Shown: positions 27,770 to 37,206, counted from the stretch's first letter. The stretch is DNA of 64,000 bases from Sulfuritalea sp. (GCA_023700805.1 JAMPYF010000003.1:62001-126000); one strand, 5' to 3'. Notes: generated by a model from the sequence alone, not told the origin. Made by a program: numbers and translations.

Positions 27770-28716
27770 CGCGCTGCCCCGACTGCGCAACCCACTTCCG
27801 CGTCACCGCGGAGCAGCTCAAGGCGCGTTCCGGCCGCGTGCGCTGCGGCGAATGCCAGCACGTCTTCAATGCCCTCGACAGCCTGATCGAGGAACCCACG
27901 GTGGTGCTCGTCGCACCGCCCGCCGCCGAACCCGCGCACGACGAGATTGCGCCTTCTCCGCCCGATACCGCCGAGGAATCCGCGACCCGTCCCGAAGCCG
28001 CGATGGACGAATTCGCCGTCCCGCCAGCGCCAACTCTTGAACCGACTCCCGAACCAGCGCCCGAGCCGGCTCCCGAACCGGACCCCGGCCCGATGCCGGA
28101 CGTGCCCGAGCAAGTCCCGGCGCTGCCGTCGGAAACTGAGGAAGCCTCGCTGCCGGAAATCGTCCCCGCCGCGCCGGATACGGACACGGCGGATGACAGC
28201 GAGGCGGCGGACTGGAGCGAGACCTTCCCCCCCGCGCCACCCCGCCGCTGGCCGTGGGTGGTCGGCAGCCTGTTGGCGTTCGCCGCGCTGGGCCTGCAGG
28301 CGCTGATCGCGTTCCGCGTCGAACTGGCGGTGCTGTGGCCGCAGACCAAACCGTCCCTGGTCGCCCTGTGCCAGCTCGCCGGCTGTGAAGTCGGCCTGCC
28401 GACCAAGGTCGGCATGGTCGGCATCGAGGCCTCCGACCTGCATCCCGACAGCGAACATCCGGGCCGCCTGGCATTGGCGGCGACGCTGAAAAACCGGGCA
28501 CCCTTCGCCCAGCAGTTCCCGCATCTGGAACTCACGCTGACCGACACCGCTGACCAGGCCATCGCGCGCAAGGTGCTGGCGCCGGCCGACTATCTGCCGC
28601 CCGCGACGCCGCTCGCCGCCGGCATGGCGCCCAACGCCGACATCGTGCTGACGGTCGGCATCGATCCGCGCGAGATGGCGGCCAGCGGCTACCGGCTATA
28701 TCTTTTCTATCCCTGA
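27763..28716 (+). CDS. Zinc-ribbon and DUF3426 membrane protein
   Basis: The 317-aa protein starts with an MJ0042-type zinc ribbon (CPDCATHFRV ... CGECQHVF). It continues through a long Pro/Glu-rich linker (about residues 45-155, with PEPAPEPAPEP repeats), one transmembrane helix (WPWVVGSLLAFAALGLQALIAF) and a C-terminal DUF3426 domain (FAQQFPHLELTLTDTADQAIARKVL). I chose the GTG at 27763, which has GGAGG seven bases before it and gives VLTRCPDC at the N-terminus. The function is unknown; it is regularly found after prmA. One exact copy of the 22-nt repeat lies in the linker. Confidence 0.9.
   Translation: MLTRCPDCATHFRVTAEQLKARSGRVRCGECQHVFNALDSLIEEPTVVLVAPPAAEPAHDEIAPSPPDTAEESATRPEAAMDEFAVPPAPTLEPTPEPAPEPAPEPDPGPMPDVPEQVPALPSETEEASLPEIVPAAPDTDTADDSEAADWSETFPPAPPRRWPWVVGSLLAFAALGLQALIAFRVELAVLWPQTKPSLVALCQLAGCEVGLPTKVGMVGIEASDLHPDSEHPGRLALAATLKNRAPFAQQFPHLELTLTDTADQAIARKVLAPADYLPPATPLAAGMAPNADIVLTVGIDPREMAASGYRLYLFYP
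28014..28035 (-). repeat. Dispersed 22-nt repeat, copy 6 (exact core)
   Basis: On the minus strand: AGTTGGCGCTGGCG, GG, ACGGCG, preceded by AG. It shares about 23 bases with copy 9. It lies in the DUF3426-protein linker, reading PPAPTL. Confidence 0.75.
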
Positions 28717-28730
28717 ACCCGAAAGCATTC

Positions 28731-29663
28731 ATGAAGACACTCATCTGCGGATCGATGGCCTACGACACCATCATGGTATTCGGCGACCGCTTCAAGAACC
28801 ACATCCTGCCGGAACAGATCCACATCCTCAATGTCGCCTTCCTGGTGCCCGACATGCGCCGCGAGTTCGGCGGCTGCGCCGGCAACATCGCCTACAGCCT
28901 CAAGCTGCTGGGCGGCGAGCCGCTGATCATGGCGACCATCGGCGACGACAGCACGCCCTACCTGCACCGCCTCAAGCAACTGGGGCTGGACGCCAGCCAC
29001 GTCACGCACGTGCCCGACAGCTTCACCGCGCAGGCCTTCATCACCACCGATCTCGACGACAACCAGATCACCGCCTTTCACCCGGGCGCGATGACCCAGT
29101 CGCACCGCAACAAGGTCACCGATGCGCGCGAGGTGAGTCTCGGCATCGTCTCGCCCGACGGCCGCGACGGCATGCTGCAGCATGCGCGCGAATTCCACGA
29201 TGCCCGCATACCCTTCGTCTTCGATCCGGGCCAGGGCCTGCCGATGTTCGACGGCGCCGAGCTCATGGCCTTCCTGAAACTTGCCGACTACTGCACGGTC
29301 AATGACTACGAAGCCAAGTTGCTGACGGAACGCACCGGGCGCAGCCTGGAGCAGCTGGCCGGGGAAGTCCAGGCGTTGATCGTCACGCTGGGCGGTAGCG
29401 GATCGCAGATCTACAGCAATGGCCGCCGCATCGAGATTCCCGCGGCGGCGCCGGAAGCGCTGATCGACCCGACCGGTTGCGGCGACGCCTACCGCGCCGG
29501 CCTGCTTTACGGCATCGGCCAGGGCTGGGAATGGGAGAAGACCGGGCGCCTGGCTTCGCTGATGGGGTCGATCAAGATCGCCCACCGCGGCGGCCAGAAC
29601 CACAAACTGAAAAGGGAAGATATTGCCGAGCGTTTCAGTGCCGCATTCGGTGAGACACTTTGA
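28731..29663 (+). CDS. PfkB-family carbohydrate/nucleoside kinase
   Basis: The 310-aa ribokinase-fold kinase has an N-terminal MKTLICGSMAYDTIM, the G-G motif FGGCAGNIAYSLKLLGGEP and the PfkB signature 2 DPTGCGDAYRAGLLYG with the catalytic Asp. The overall pattern, including the long insertion before FGGCAGN, fits bacterial adenosine-kinase-like members that lie after prmA/DUF3426 in Betaproteobacteria. The true substrate cannot be read from sequence. A lipoprotein gene follows. Confidence 0.88.
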   Translation: MKTLICGSMAYDTIMVFGDRFKNHILPEQIHILNVAFLVPDMRREFGGCAGNIAYSLKLLGGEPLIMATIGDDSTPYLHRLKQLGLDASHVTHVPDSFTAQAFITTDLDDNQITAFHPGAMTQSHRNKVTDAREVSLGIVSPDGRDGMLQHAREFHDARIPFVFDPGQGLPMFDGAELMAFLKLADYCTVNDYEAKLLTERTGRSLEQLAGEVQALIVTLGGSGSQIYSNGRRIEIPAAAPEALIDPTGCGDAYRAGLLYGIGQGWEWEKTGRLASLMGSIKIAHRGGQNHKLKREDIAERFSAAFGETL

Positions 29664-29693
29664 TCGAGCCCAGCCATGAATAAAGGAAATCCG

Positions 29694-30149
29694 ATGAAAC
29701 CCTATCGTGTGTTTGCCCTTGCTGTCGCGGCCGCCCTGGCGCTGGCCGGTTGCGCCGGCAGCCAGTCCGGTTCCGCCTATTCCCGTTCGCAAACCCGCGG
29801 CGAAATGCATGTGCGCATGGGCGTCGTGGAATCCGTGCGCACGGTAACCATCGAAGGCACGCAATCGGGTGCCGGCGTCGTCGCGGGAGCCGTGGTCGGC
29901 GGCGTTGCCGGCAGCGAGATAGGACACGGCAAGGGCTCGACCGTCGGCTCGGTGCTCGGCGCCGTGCTCGGCGGCGTGGCCGGGCAGGCCATCGAGGAAA
30001 GGACGTCGAAGAAGGACGGCCTGGAAATCACCGTGAAACTCGACAGCGGCCAGTTCATCGCCGTAACCCAGGAGGCCGACGAACAATTCCGCGCCGGCGA
30101 AAAGGTAAGGGTCTTGTCCGGCAGCGGCGTCACCCGCGTCTCGCACTGA
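29694..30149 (+). CDS. SlyB/PcP-like glycine-zipper lipoprotein
   Basis: The 151-aa outer-membrane lipoprotein has the lipobox LALAGC (Cys19) and a glycine-zipper segment (GAGVVAGAVVGGVAGSEIGHGKGSTVGSVLGAVLGGVAGQ, in parts). Its C-terminal beta domain (GLEITVKLDSGQFIAVTQEAD) is of the SlyB/17-kDa-antigen type. I chose the ATG at 29694, with AAGGAAA upstream; an ATG at 29676 would add six residues. It converges on apaH. Confidence 0.9.
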   Translation: MKPYRVFALAVAAALALAGCAGSQSGSAYSRSQTRGEMHVRMGVVESVRTVTIEGTQSGAGVVAGAVVGGVAGSEIGHGKGSTVGSVLGAVLGGVAGQAIEERTSKKDGLEITVKLDSGQFIAVTQEADEQFRAGEKVRVLSGSGVTRVSH

Positions 30150-30162
30150 GTTCGCCGTCCCT

Positions 30163-30184
30163 CGGGCGCCGATGATGGCGCCCG
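30163..30184. terminator. Stem-loop between lipoprotein gene and apaH
   Basis: CGGGCGCC-GATGAT-GGCGCCCG forms a perfect 8-bp stem between two convergent stop codons. It may terminate both genes, but there is no U-run on either side. Confidence 0.5.
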
Positions 30185-30188
30185 GCGC

Positions 30189-31025
30189 TCAATCCCAGCC
30201 GGAGGGCCTGGCCTGCTGCGGACAGGGCTGACGGAATACCCGCCGGTCGTCCAGCCGCACCGCCGTCAGGCAACCGCCCCACAGGCAGCCGGTATCGAGC
30301 GCGAGGATGTTGGCTTCGTCGCGGAATCCGAGCGCCGACCAGTGCCCGCAGACGATCGCATGGTCGGCGCTGGCGCGACCCGGCGCATCGAACCACGGCA
30401 GGCATCCGGGCGGCCCCTTGTCGGGCGGCGACTTGGCGCCGGCCGCACGAAATTCCATGGCGCCGCTTGCCGTCACATAGCGCATGCGCGTCATTGCATT
30501 CACCACCACGCGCAAACGGTCCCAGCCGGCGAGATCGTCGCGCCAGGCCGCCGGTTCCGAGCCCCACATATTGGCGAGGAAGTCGCGGTAGTCGACGGCC
30601 TGCAATGCCGCCGAGGCTTCGTCGGACAGCGCCTGCGCCTGGGCCACGGTCCAGCTCGGCAACAGGCCGGCATGCACCATGGCCCAGCCGTCCTCGACAT
30701 GGAACAGCGGCTGCGCCCGCAGCCAGGCCAGCAACTCGTCGCGGTCGGCGGCCGCCAGAATTTCCCCGAGGGTGTCTTCGCTGTTCGCCTTGCCGTAGCC
30801 TGCGGCCTGCATCACCAGGTGCAGATCGTGATTGCCGAGCACCACGGTCGCCGCGCTTCCCAGCGCCTTGACGAAGCGCAACACCTCGAGCGAAGCGGGA
30901 CCGCGATTGACCAGGTCGCCGACGAACCAGACGCGGTCGGCGGCCGGATCGAAACTGATATAGTCGAGCAGGCGCCGCAACGGGTCGTAGCAGCCCTGCA
31001 GGTCTCCGATTGCATAAGTAGCCAT
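30189..31025 (-). CDS. apaH: bis(5'-nucleosyl)-tetraphosphatase, symmetrical
   Basis: ApaH splits diadenosine tetraphosphate into two ADP and also removes Np4 caps from RNA. The 278-aa calcineurin-type phosphatase has the metal motifs [12 protein letters not shown] (GDxxG), [11 protein letters not shown] (GDxxxR) and [11 protein letters not shown] (GNHD), and the C-terminal [14 protein letters not shown] chose the ATG at 31025, where the family N-terminus begins. Only 16 bp separate it from the divergent GT9 gene. Confidence 0.96.
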   Translation of the reverse strand: MATYAIGDLQGCYDPLRRLLDYISFDPAADRVWFVGDLVNRGPASLEVLRFVKALGSAATVVLGNHDLHLVMQAAGYGKANSEDTLGEILAAADRDELLAWLRAQPLFHVEDGWAMVHAGLLPSWTVAQAQALSDEASAALQAVDYRDFLANMWGSEPAAWRDDLAGWDRLRVVVNAMTRMRYVTASGAMEFRAAGAKSPPDKGPPGCLPWFDAPGRASADHAIVCGHWSALGFRDEANILALDTGCLWGGCLTAVRLDDRRVFRQPCPQQARPSGWD

Positions 31026-31041
31026 AGTCGACGAGTTTACC

Positions 31042-32055
31042 TTGAGCCCTGCCCCCACCCCAAAAATACTGATCGTCCGGCGCGACAACATCGGCGACCT
31101 GGTATGCACCACGCCGCTGATCGCTGCCTTGCGCCGGCAGTTTCCGCAAGCCTGGATCGGCGCGCTGGTCAATAGCTACAACGCGCCGGTGCTGGCCGGC
31201 AACCCCGATCTCGACCAAGTCTTCGTCTACACCAAGGCCAAGCATCGCGGTGCCGACGAGTCGTTGCCCGGCATCCTGTGGCGGCGCCTGGCGATGATGC
31301 GCAAACTGCGCGCGATGCAGCTCGATGACGTGATCATCGCCACCACCTCGCCGCAGCCGCGAGTGGCCAGGCTCGCGCAATGGCTGAAGCCGAAACGCCT
31401 GATCGGCTTCGGCGACGTAAAGGGACTGGACCTGGCGCTGCCGCTCGACGACGCCGGCCGCCATGAAGTCGAGGACGTGTTTCGCGTCGCGGCGGTCTAC
31501 GGCATCGCGGGTCCGCCGCCGGCTTGCCGGGTCTTGGTGCCGGACAGGACGGCGCCGGCGCCGGCATTCACCGTCGGCATCCACATCAGCGCGCGCAAGG
31601 CATCGCAGCGCTGGCCGGCCGAACGCTTCGCCGAAACCATTGCATCACTCGCGGCGCAGGGCTCGCTGCGCTTCATGCTGCTCTGGTCGCCCGGCGCCGA
31701 AGACAATCCGCTGCATCCGGGCGACGATGCCAAGGCCGGCGAGGTGCTTGCAAGAGTTGGCGCTGGCGCCCCGGTGATCGCGCGGCCGACGCAGACGCTG
31801 GCGGAGCTGATCGCCGCGCTGGCGCAATGCGATGCGCTGATCTGCGCCGACGGCGGCGCCATGCATCTGGCGGCGGGCCTCGGCCTGCCCATCGTGTGCC
31901 TCTTCGGCAATTCCGGCGCGGCGCGCTGGCGCCCCTGGGGCGTGCCTTATCGCCTGCTGCAGAAACCTTCGCTCGATGTGAGCGACATCGCGGTCGACGA
32001 GGTGACGGCAGCCTTCAATGCCTTGCGGGCTGATATTCCGGCACCCAGCTCCTGA
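31042..32055 (+). CDS. GT9-family glycosyltransferase (heptosyltransferase-like)
   Basis: The 337-aa protein has the GT9 N-terminus [24 protein letters not shown]. Its C-terminal half contains [19 protein letters not shown] and [27 protein letters not shown], as in ADP-heptose:LPS heptosyltransferases. The acceptor is unknown; a role in LPS core is likely. The start is a TTG at 31042, since no ATG or GTG lies nearby in frame. The 3' end overlaps the convergent dehydratase gene by 41 bases. One exact copy of the 22-nt repeat lies inside. Confidence 0.88.
   Translation: MSPAPTPKILIVRRDNIGDLVCTTPLIAALRRQFPQAWIGALVNSYNAPVLAGNPDLDQVFVYTKAKHRGADESLPGILWRRLAMMRKLRAMQLDDVIIATTSPQPRVARLAQWLKPKRLIGFGDVKGLDLALPLDDAGRHEVEDVFRVAAVYGIAGPPPACRVLVPDRTAPAPAFTVGIHISARKASQRWPAERFAETIASLAAQGSLRFMLLWSPGAEDNPLHPGDDAKAGEVLARVGAGAPVIARPTQTLAELIAALAQCDALICADGGAMHLAAGLGLPIVCLFGNSGAARWRPWGVPYRLLQKPSLDVSDIAVDEVTAAFNALRADIPAPSS
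31755..31776 (+). repeat. Dispersed 22-nt repeat, copy 7 (exact core)
   Basis: AGTTGGCGCTGGCG, CC, then CCGGTG (flank diverged), preceded by AAG. It reads RVGAGAP in the GT9 protein. Confidence 0.7.
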
Positions 32056-33835
32056 GCCCGGATTTCACCTCGGCTTCCTCGCGCCAGGGCGCCGCCAGCC
32101 ACAGCTCGAGCTCGGCCAGCCAGGCCGCGTCGGGTGAGGCCGAAGGTTTCGCGATGCGCAGCTTGGGATGCGGCGTCGGCATGGTCGCCTCGCCGTCGGC
32201 GAGCAGTTCTTCGTAGAGCTTCTCGCCGGGCCGCAGCCCGGTGAACTCGATCTTTATCTCGTCCTCGGAAAATCCCGAAAGCCGGATCATGTCGCGCGCC
32301 AGGTCGACGATCTTCACCGGTTCGCCCATGTCGAGCACGAAGACCCGGCCACCCTCGGCTTCGCGCGCCGCCATCAGGCCGGCCTGCAACACCAGCTGCG
32401 CCGCCTCGGGTATCAGCATGAAGTAGCGGATGATCTCCGGATGCGTGACCGTGACCGGCCCGCCTTTCGCGATCTGCTCGCGGAAGCGCGGAATCACGCT
32501 GCCCGACGAACCCAGCACGTTGCCGAAACGCACCATGACGAAACGCGTCGCCGAGCGCTGCGCCTGCACCGCCTGGCACACAACCTCCGCCAGACGCTTG
32601 CTGGCACCCATGACATTGGTCGGATTGACCGCCTTGTCGGTGGAAATCAGCACGAATTCCCCGGTGCCGTTGGCCAGCGCGGCGCGCGCCACATTGAGCG
32701 TGCCCTGCACGTTGTTCTTCACCGCCTCCCAGGCGTTGGCGCATTCCATCAGCGGCACGTGCTTGTAGGCCGCGGCATGAAACACCACGTCCGGCCGATG
32801 CTCGGCGAACACCGCACCCATGCGCACGACATCCTTCACGTCGCCCACCACGCAGGTCACGGAACGCCCGGCAAACTCCTGCTCGATGCTGTACAGCGCG
32901 TACTCGGACTGCTCCAGGAACACCAACTGCCGCGGCCGGAAGCGGGCGATCTGGCGGCACAACTCGGAGCCGATCGAACCGCCGGCGCCGGTCACCAGCA
33001 CGGTCTTGTTCTCCAGCAGGCCCTGCAGGCCGGCCTCGTCGAGCTCGATCCGGTCGCGGCCGAGCAGGTCTTCGAGCTCGACCTTGCGGATTTCCGAAAT
33101 CGCCACGCGCCCAGTGAGCAGGTCTTCGAGCGCGGGCACGGTCATCACCGAAAGCCCGGCCGCCGCCGTCAGCTCCGTCGCCCGCCGCCGCTCCGCCGCC
33201 GACGCCGAGGGCATGGCGATGATCACGTGGTGCGCTTCGGCGCGCCGCGCATGTTCCGCGATCGCATCGATCCCGCCCAGGATAGGCACATCGCCCAGCT
33301 GACGGCCGGTCAGCGCCGATCCGGCATCGACCAGACCGACCACGCGCCAGACCCGGCTGGTTTCCAGCTCCTTGATCAGGCGCATCGCCGTCTCGCCAGC
33401 GCCAACTATCAGGACCGGCGTGCCCACCCCGGTGCGGCGCAGGAAAAAATGCCCGTCCTTCCAGGCCCGATAGGTGAAGCGCACGCCGCCCATCAGCAGC
33501 ACCAGCAGCAAGGGATCGAGGATGAACACCGAGCGCGGCACCAATGTCAGCTGCTGCGCCATCACCAGGGCGGCCGGCGACGCCAGTGCTGCCACGCCAC
33601 ACGCGATCAAAATCCGTTTCAGGTCGGAGACGCTGGCAAAGCGCCACATCCCGCGATACAGGCCAAAGCCATAGAAAATAATCCCCTGCACGGGTATCAC
33701 CACCACCAGCGCGGACCACATGGCCTGATCGAACTCAGCCGGAATGTCGAGATTGAAGCGCAGCCAGTAAGACGCCAGCCAGGCGAACACCACCATGGCG
33801 AGGTCGTGCAGGAAAATCATCACGCTGCGCCTCAC
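32015..33835 (-). CDS. WbpM/CapD-type UDP-sugar 4,6-dehydratase
   Basis: The 606-aa inner-membrane protein has about four N-terminal transmembrane helices, a CoA-binding-like Rossmann domain (VLIVGAGETAMRLI) and a C-terminal short-chain dehydratase domain. That domain has VLVTGAGGSIGSELCRQI, AAAYKHVPLME and STDKAVNPTNVMGASKR. In the last motif Met replaces the usual catalytic Tyr, as is normal in WbpM/PglF proteins. It probably makes UDP-4-keto-6-deoxy-GlcNAc for surface glycans. The GTG start (33835) overlaps the stop of the WecA-like gene as GTGA. Confidence 0.92.
   Translation of the reverse strand: MRRSVMIFLHDLAMVVFAWLASYWLRFNLDIPAEFDQAMWSALVVVIPVQGIIFYGFGLYRGMWRFASVSDLKRILIACGVAALASPAALVMAQQLTLVPRSVFILDPLLLVLLMGGVRFTYRAWKDGHFFLRRTGVGTPVLIVGAGETAMRLIKELETSRVWRVVGLVDAGSALTGRQLGDVPILGGIDAIAEHARRAEAHHVIIAMPSASAAERRRATELTAAAGLSVMTVPALEDLLTGRVAISEIRKVELEDLLGRDRIELDEAGLQGLLENKTVLVTGAGGSIGSELCRQIARFRPRQLVFLEQSEYALYSIEQEFAGRSVTCVVGDVKDVVRMGAVFAEHRPDVVFHAAAYKHVPLMECANAWEAVKNNVQGTLNVARAALANGTGEFVLISTDKAVNPTNVMGASKRLAEVVCQAVQAQRSATRFVMVRFGNVLGSSGSVIPRFREQIAKGGPVTVTHPEIIRYFMLIPEAAQLVLQAGLMAAREAEGGRVFVLDMGEPVKIVDLARDMIRLSGFSEDEIKIEFTGLRPGEKLYEELLADGEATMPTPHPKLRIAKPSASPDAAWLAELELWLAAPWREEAEVKSGLRSWVPEYQPARH
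33386..33407 (-). repeat. Dispersed 22-nt repeat, copy 8 (exact core)
   Basis: On the minus strand: AGTTGGCGCTGGCG, AG, ACGGCG. It reads IVGAGETA in the dehydratase, where it coincides with a nucleotide-binding glycine motif. Confidence 0.7.
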
Positions 33836-34797
33836 GCCCTGTCTCCGCGCCTGGCGGCACTGCGCGCCCAGCATCTGTCAATGAACAGCATCAGGCCCGC
33901 GTAGATGGCAACCCATGCCGACAGCCCCAGGACCTGGAACGGCTGGCCCGCCGACAGTAGGGTCAGGGCCGAAATCCCGCATGCCGCCATGAGCATGTAT
34001 TCGAACAATGCCAGCCGCCGATGGGACCAGCCCATGCGCACGAGGCGCTGGTAGTAGTGCTCGCGATGGGCGGTCCAGACTCTTTCCCTGCGCAGCGCCC
34101 TGCGCACCAGCGTTACCGTCGCATCGACGACAAACGGCGAGAACGCAAGCACGGGAAACCACCAGGGCCACTGTCCCTTCACCACGCCCAGCAAGCCAAG
34201 CCCTCCCGCCAGGAAGCCGAGGGGAATCGACCCGGCGTCGCCGAGAAACACCCTGGCCGGATCAAAATTGAATACCAGGAAGCCAAGGGCTGCCCCGGTC
34301 AAGGCGTAGCTCGCGGTCGGCGCGCCGAAGGCCAGGCCGAAGACGGCAAAGCCAATCGCCGCCATGCCGCCAGCCAGACCGTTGGCGCCGTCCATGAAAT
34401 TGAAGAGATTGGTCATCCATGCCACGGCCAAAGCCGCCACCAAGGCGACCAGCGAGGAACCCATCAAACCGAAGGCGAGCAAGCCCGCAGCCAGGAGATG
34501 GGCGCCGAACCGCAACATCACGGGAAGGCTGCGCCAATCGTCAAAGATCGACAGAAAGAACAGAAAACCGGCGAGGCCCAGCAGGAGCAGCGAATCGCCG
34601 TCCCACAAACCGGCCGCAAGGCAACCCAGCACGGCTCCCGGGAACAGCGCCAAACCCCCGATGCGGGGCGTCGGCCGATCGTGCAGCGAACGCGCGTTGG
34701 GACGATCGACGGGCAAGACGTCGGCGCGCCGCAACAGAATTGCGAGGAGAGCAATGGTGGCGGTTGAGGCCACGATGGAGGCAATCCAGTTCGACAC
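33832..34797 (-). CDS. Undecaprenyl-phosphate sugar-1-phosphate transferase, WecA/WbpL-like
   Basis: This MraY/WecA-family integral membrane protein (321 aa, about ten helices) starts glycan chains on the lipid carrier. Diagnostic motifs are RPTPRIGGLALF, LSIFDDWRSLP, NLFNFMDGANGLAGG, RVFLGDAGSIPLGF and the HREHYYQRL loop. I chose the GTG at 34797 (VSNWIASIVAS) because the preceding glycosyltransferase gene ends at 34811. Together with the downstream dehydratase this matches the wbpL-wbpM pair of O-antigen loci. Confidence 0.9.
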   Translation of the reverse strand: MSNWIASIVASTATIALLAILLRRADVLPVDRPNARSLHDRPTPRIGGLALFPGAVLGCLAAGLWDGDSLLLLGLAGFLFFLSIFDDWRSLPVMLRFGAHLLAAGLLAFGLMGSSLVALVAALAVAWMTNLFNFMDGANGLAGGMAAIGFAVFGLAFGAPTASYALTGAALGFLVFNFDPARVFLGDAGSIPLGFLAGGLGLLGVVKGQWPWWFPVLAFSPFVVDATVTLVRRALRRERVWTAHREHYYQRLVRMGWSHRRLALFEYMLMAACGISALTLLSAGQPFQVLGLSAWVAIYAGLMLFIDRCWARSAARRGDRA

Positions 34798-34810
34798 TAT
34801 GGGAATGGAA

Positions 34811-35983
34811 TCAGAGCAGAGCCCGCTGTCGCGCAGCCTGGGCAATTCGCTCCAACTGCAACGCGATGACTTTTCTTTCATCATACAACATCAACGCGCG
34901 CTGCCTGCCGGCCTGGCCAAGCCGTGCGCCCCATGCCGGATCGCGGACAAAGCGCTCGATCGCCGCGGCGAGTTGTCCCGGTGCGCGCGTCGGCACCAGC
35001 ACGCCGGTTTCCTCCGCAACAACCTCTTCCCGCGCACCGCGGATATCCGTGGCCACCACGGGCTTGCCCATCATCATCGCCTCGATGATGGTGCGCGGCA
35101 TGCCCTCGCGCCACGACGGCAGGCAGAACAAGTCCATCGCCGCCAGCATCTGGGGGATGTCGGCGCGCAGACCGGGGGCCACCAGGCGCTCGCCCAATCG
35201 GGCTTTCGCCACTGAGAACTCCTCCTCGACACCGCCGGCATGGTCACTGGGCAAGCGCTCACCAATGAGCAGGAACCAGATATTGGGAAATCGCTGCGCC
35301 AGGCCGGCGGCGGCAGCCAGAAACTCGGCTACCCCCTTCTCGCGCACCTGACGGCCAATCATGCCGACCACGAAAGCCTCGGCAGGAATGCCCAATGCCG
35401 CGCGCGCCGTCCCGCCAGCGCCAACTCTCGCGGGATCGAAGCACGACACGTCGACCCCGTTGCCGATTGCCCGCACGCACTCCCGCGGCGCAATGCCCTC
35501 CTTGACCGCCTCGTCCGCGTCCTCGGCGCTCTGCGAGAAGAGCAGGTCGGTTAGCCTCCCGCCAAAGCGCTCCAGCGCAACGAACAGCGAACGCTTGTGG
35601 CGCGGCATCTCGTCGTGAAAATAGAAGCCGTGCGCGGTGTAAACGACCAGCGGAATCCCGGCGATGCGCGCCGCGATGCGTCCGATCAACGCGGCCACCG
35701 GCGTATGCACGTGCAGGACGTCGAAGCGCTCGCGACGGAACAGCTTCACCAGCGCAACCATAGAACGCAACGCTGCCAGCGGGTTCATGCTGCGCGCGAT
35801 GGCCACGGTTTCGATCGCATACCCCCGCTGGCGCAAGACCGGTACGAAAGGGCCATCCGAACAAACCGCCGTCACTCGCCATCCGGCTTTCTGCATGCCG
35901 TCAATCAACGGCAACAGAAAGTTCTTCAACGTGAAATCGACGGCGCATAGCTGGCAGACCTTCACGGTCCGCACTCCGGCCAC
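34811..35983 (-). CDS. GT4-family glycosyltransferase
   Basis: The 390-aa GT-B enzyme has the N-terminal domain with CAVDFTLKNFLLPLIDGMQKAGW and VLHVHTPVAALIGRIAARIAGIP. The C-terminal donor domain has GNGVDVSCFDP, GMIGRQVREKGVAEFL and the E-x7-E motif SWREGMPRTIIEAMMMGKPVVATDIRG. It resembles WbpH/PglA-type enzymes that extend lipid-linked amino sugars. It uses a GTG start at 35983 with no clear ribosome site. It is the first gene of the minus-strand GT4-wecA-dehydratase run and divergent from pseB. Confidence 0.9.
   Translation of the reverse strand: MAGVRTVKVCQLCAVDFTLKNFLLPLIDGMQKAGWRVTAVCSDGPFVPVLRQRGYAIETVAIARSMNPLAALRSMVALVKLFRRERFDVLHVHTPVAALIGRIAARIAGIPLVVYTAHGFYFHDEMPRHKRSLFVALERFGGRLTDLLFSQSAEDADEAVKEGIAPRECVRAIGNGVDVSCFDPARVGAGGTARAALGIPAEAFVVGMIGRQVREKGVAEFLAAAAGLAQRFPNIWFLLIGERLPSDHAGGVEEEFSVAKARLGERLVAPGLRADIPQMLAAMDLFCLPSWREGMPRTIIEAMMMGKPVVATDIRGAREEVVAEETGVLVPTRAPGQLAAAIERFVRDPAWGARLGQAGRQRALMLYDERKVIALQLERIAQAARQRALL
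35405..35426 (-). repeat. Dispersed 22-nt repeat, copy 9 (exact core)
   Basis: On the minus strand: AGTTGGCGCTGGCG, GG, ACGGCG, preceded by AG. It reads ARVGAGGTA in the GT4 protein. This is the last copy before the glycan locus; I found none from here to 64 kb. Confidence 0.75.
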
Positions 35984-36106
35984 GGAAAGCTTGCCAAACC
36001 AACTGCCGGAACCTCAGCTCTCATAGTCTCGTCACAGCCGAATTTTCGATGACAATTCAATGCAAAGACCCGTGTATTCAATACCGCCCGGGTTGATCGA
36101 TACGCT

Positions 36107-36112
36107 TATAAT
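36107..36112 (+). promoter_or_regulatory. Candidate -10 element for the glycan operon
   Basis: A perfect TATAAT lies 57 bases before pseB in an AT-rich 185-bp divergent gap. No -35 at 16-18 bp spacing is convincing (TTGATC lies too close, at 36093). The long run of tightly packed plus-strand genes that follows makes a promoter here likely. Confidence 0.4.
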
Positions 36113-36168
36113 CACAAACTCGTGTTCTTCCTCTTAAATTCCGTCGTCTGCACACAGCACAAACACAC

Positions 36169-37206
36169 ATGTCTTCTTATTCTGCAATGCACATGTTTGA
36201 CGCCCCGACTGTCGACTTAAACAACAAGAATGTGCTGATTACGGGGGGAACGGGGTCGTTTGGCCAAGCTTTTGTCCGGATGGTTCTGTTGCGCTTCAAA
36301 CCGCACAAGCTTATCGTCTTTTCCCGCGACGAGTTGAAGCAGTACGAAATGGCCCAGGTCTTTCCGGACACCACCTACCCGTGCATGCGCTATTTCATCG
36401 GCGATGTGAGGGATGCCGACCGGCTGGAGATGGCCATGCGCGACGTCGACATCGTGATTCACGCCGCCGCACTGAAACACGTACCGGCCGCCGAATACAA
36501 TCCCTTCGAGTGCATCCGTACCAACGTACATGGCGCCGAAAACGTCGTCATGGCGGCCATACGCTCCGGCGTAAGCAAGGTGGTGGCCCTCTCGACCGAC
36601 AAGGCCGCCAATCCAGCCAACCTCTATGGAGCCAGCAAGCTGGCCTCGGACAAGATTTTCGTCGCCGCCAACAATCTGAGCAGCGGTCATCCCCACTTCT
36701 CGGTGGTCCGCTACGGCAACGTGATGGGCTCGCGCGGCAGCGTCGTGCCGTTCTTTCGCCGCCTGATCAAGGAAAGCGCAGACAGCCTGCCCATCACCGA
36801 CCCGCGCATGACCCGCTTCTGGATCTCCATCGAGCAGGGCGTGAATTTCGTCCTGTCCTCGCTGGAAATGATGCAGGGCGGCGAGATTTTCGTTCCAAAG
36901 ATTCCCAGCACCAAAATCACCGAACTGGCGAACGTCATGGCGCCCAGGCTGCCTCACAGAGTGGTCGGCATCCGCCCCGGTGAAAAGCTGCACGAAGTCA
37001 TGATCACCGAAGACGACGCGCGTGCCACGCTGGAACTGGCCGACCGTTACCTCATCCAGCCCTGGTTCAATTCCTGGGACAAAGCTCCCTATCTCGCTGC
37101 CGGTGCGAAACCGGTAGCCGACGGGTTCCGTTACTCCAGCGACACCAATCCCGCCTGGCTGAAAGACGACGAGATCGCCCGAATGCTGGAACTCAGCCAG
37201 GCATGA
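36169..37206 (+). CDS. pseB: UDP-N-acetylglucosamine 4,6-dehydratase (inverting)
   Basis: PseB is the first enzyme of the pseudaminic acid pathway, removing water from UDP-GlcNAc with C5 inversion. The 345-aa soluble SDR protein has VLITGGTGSFGQAFV, AAALKHVPAAEYNPFE and STDKAANPANLYGASKL, with the catalytic Asp-Lys and Tyr-x3-Lys. Unlike WbpM it has no membrane domain. Alternative starts at 36187 or 36193 would trim 6-8 residues. It overlaps pseC by four bases. Confidence 0.95.
   Translation: MSSYSAMHMFDAPTVDLNNKNVLITGGTGSFGQAFVRMVLLRFKPHKLIVFSRDELKQYEMAQVFPDTTYPCMRYFIGDVRDADRLEMAMRDVDIVIHAAALKHVPAAEYNPFECIRTNVHGAENVVMAAIRSGVSKVVALSTDKAANPANLYGASKLASDKIFVAANNLSSGHPHFSVVRYGNVMGSRGSVVPFFRRLIKESADSLPITDPRMTRFWISIEQGVNFVLSSLEMMQGGEIFVPKIPSTKITELANVMAPRLPHRVVGIRPGEKLHEVMITEDDARATLELADRYLIQPWFNSWDKAPYLAAGAKPVADGFRYSSDTNPAWLKDDEIARMLELSQA

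Noticed and set aside
28030..28150. Proline/glutamate repeat of the DUF3426 protein as a possible functional DNA repeat
   Set aside because: It is an ordinary low-complexity linker. Only the embedded 22-nt motif is shared with other places.
32168..33904. Plus-strand frame of 578 codons opposite the WbpM-type dehydratase
   Set aside because: It is an antisense shadow; the minus-strand protein has complete SDR motifs.
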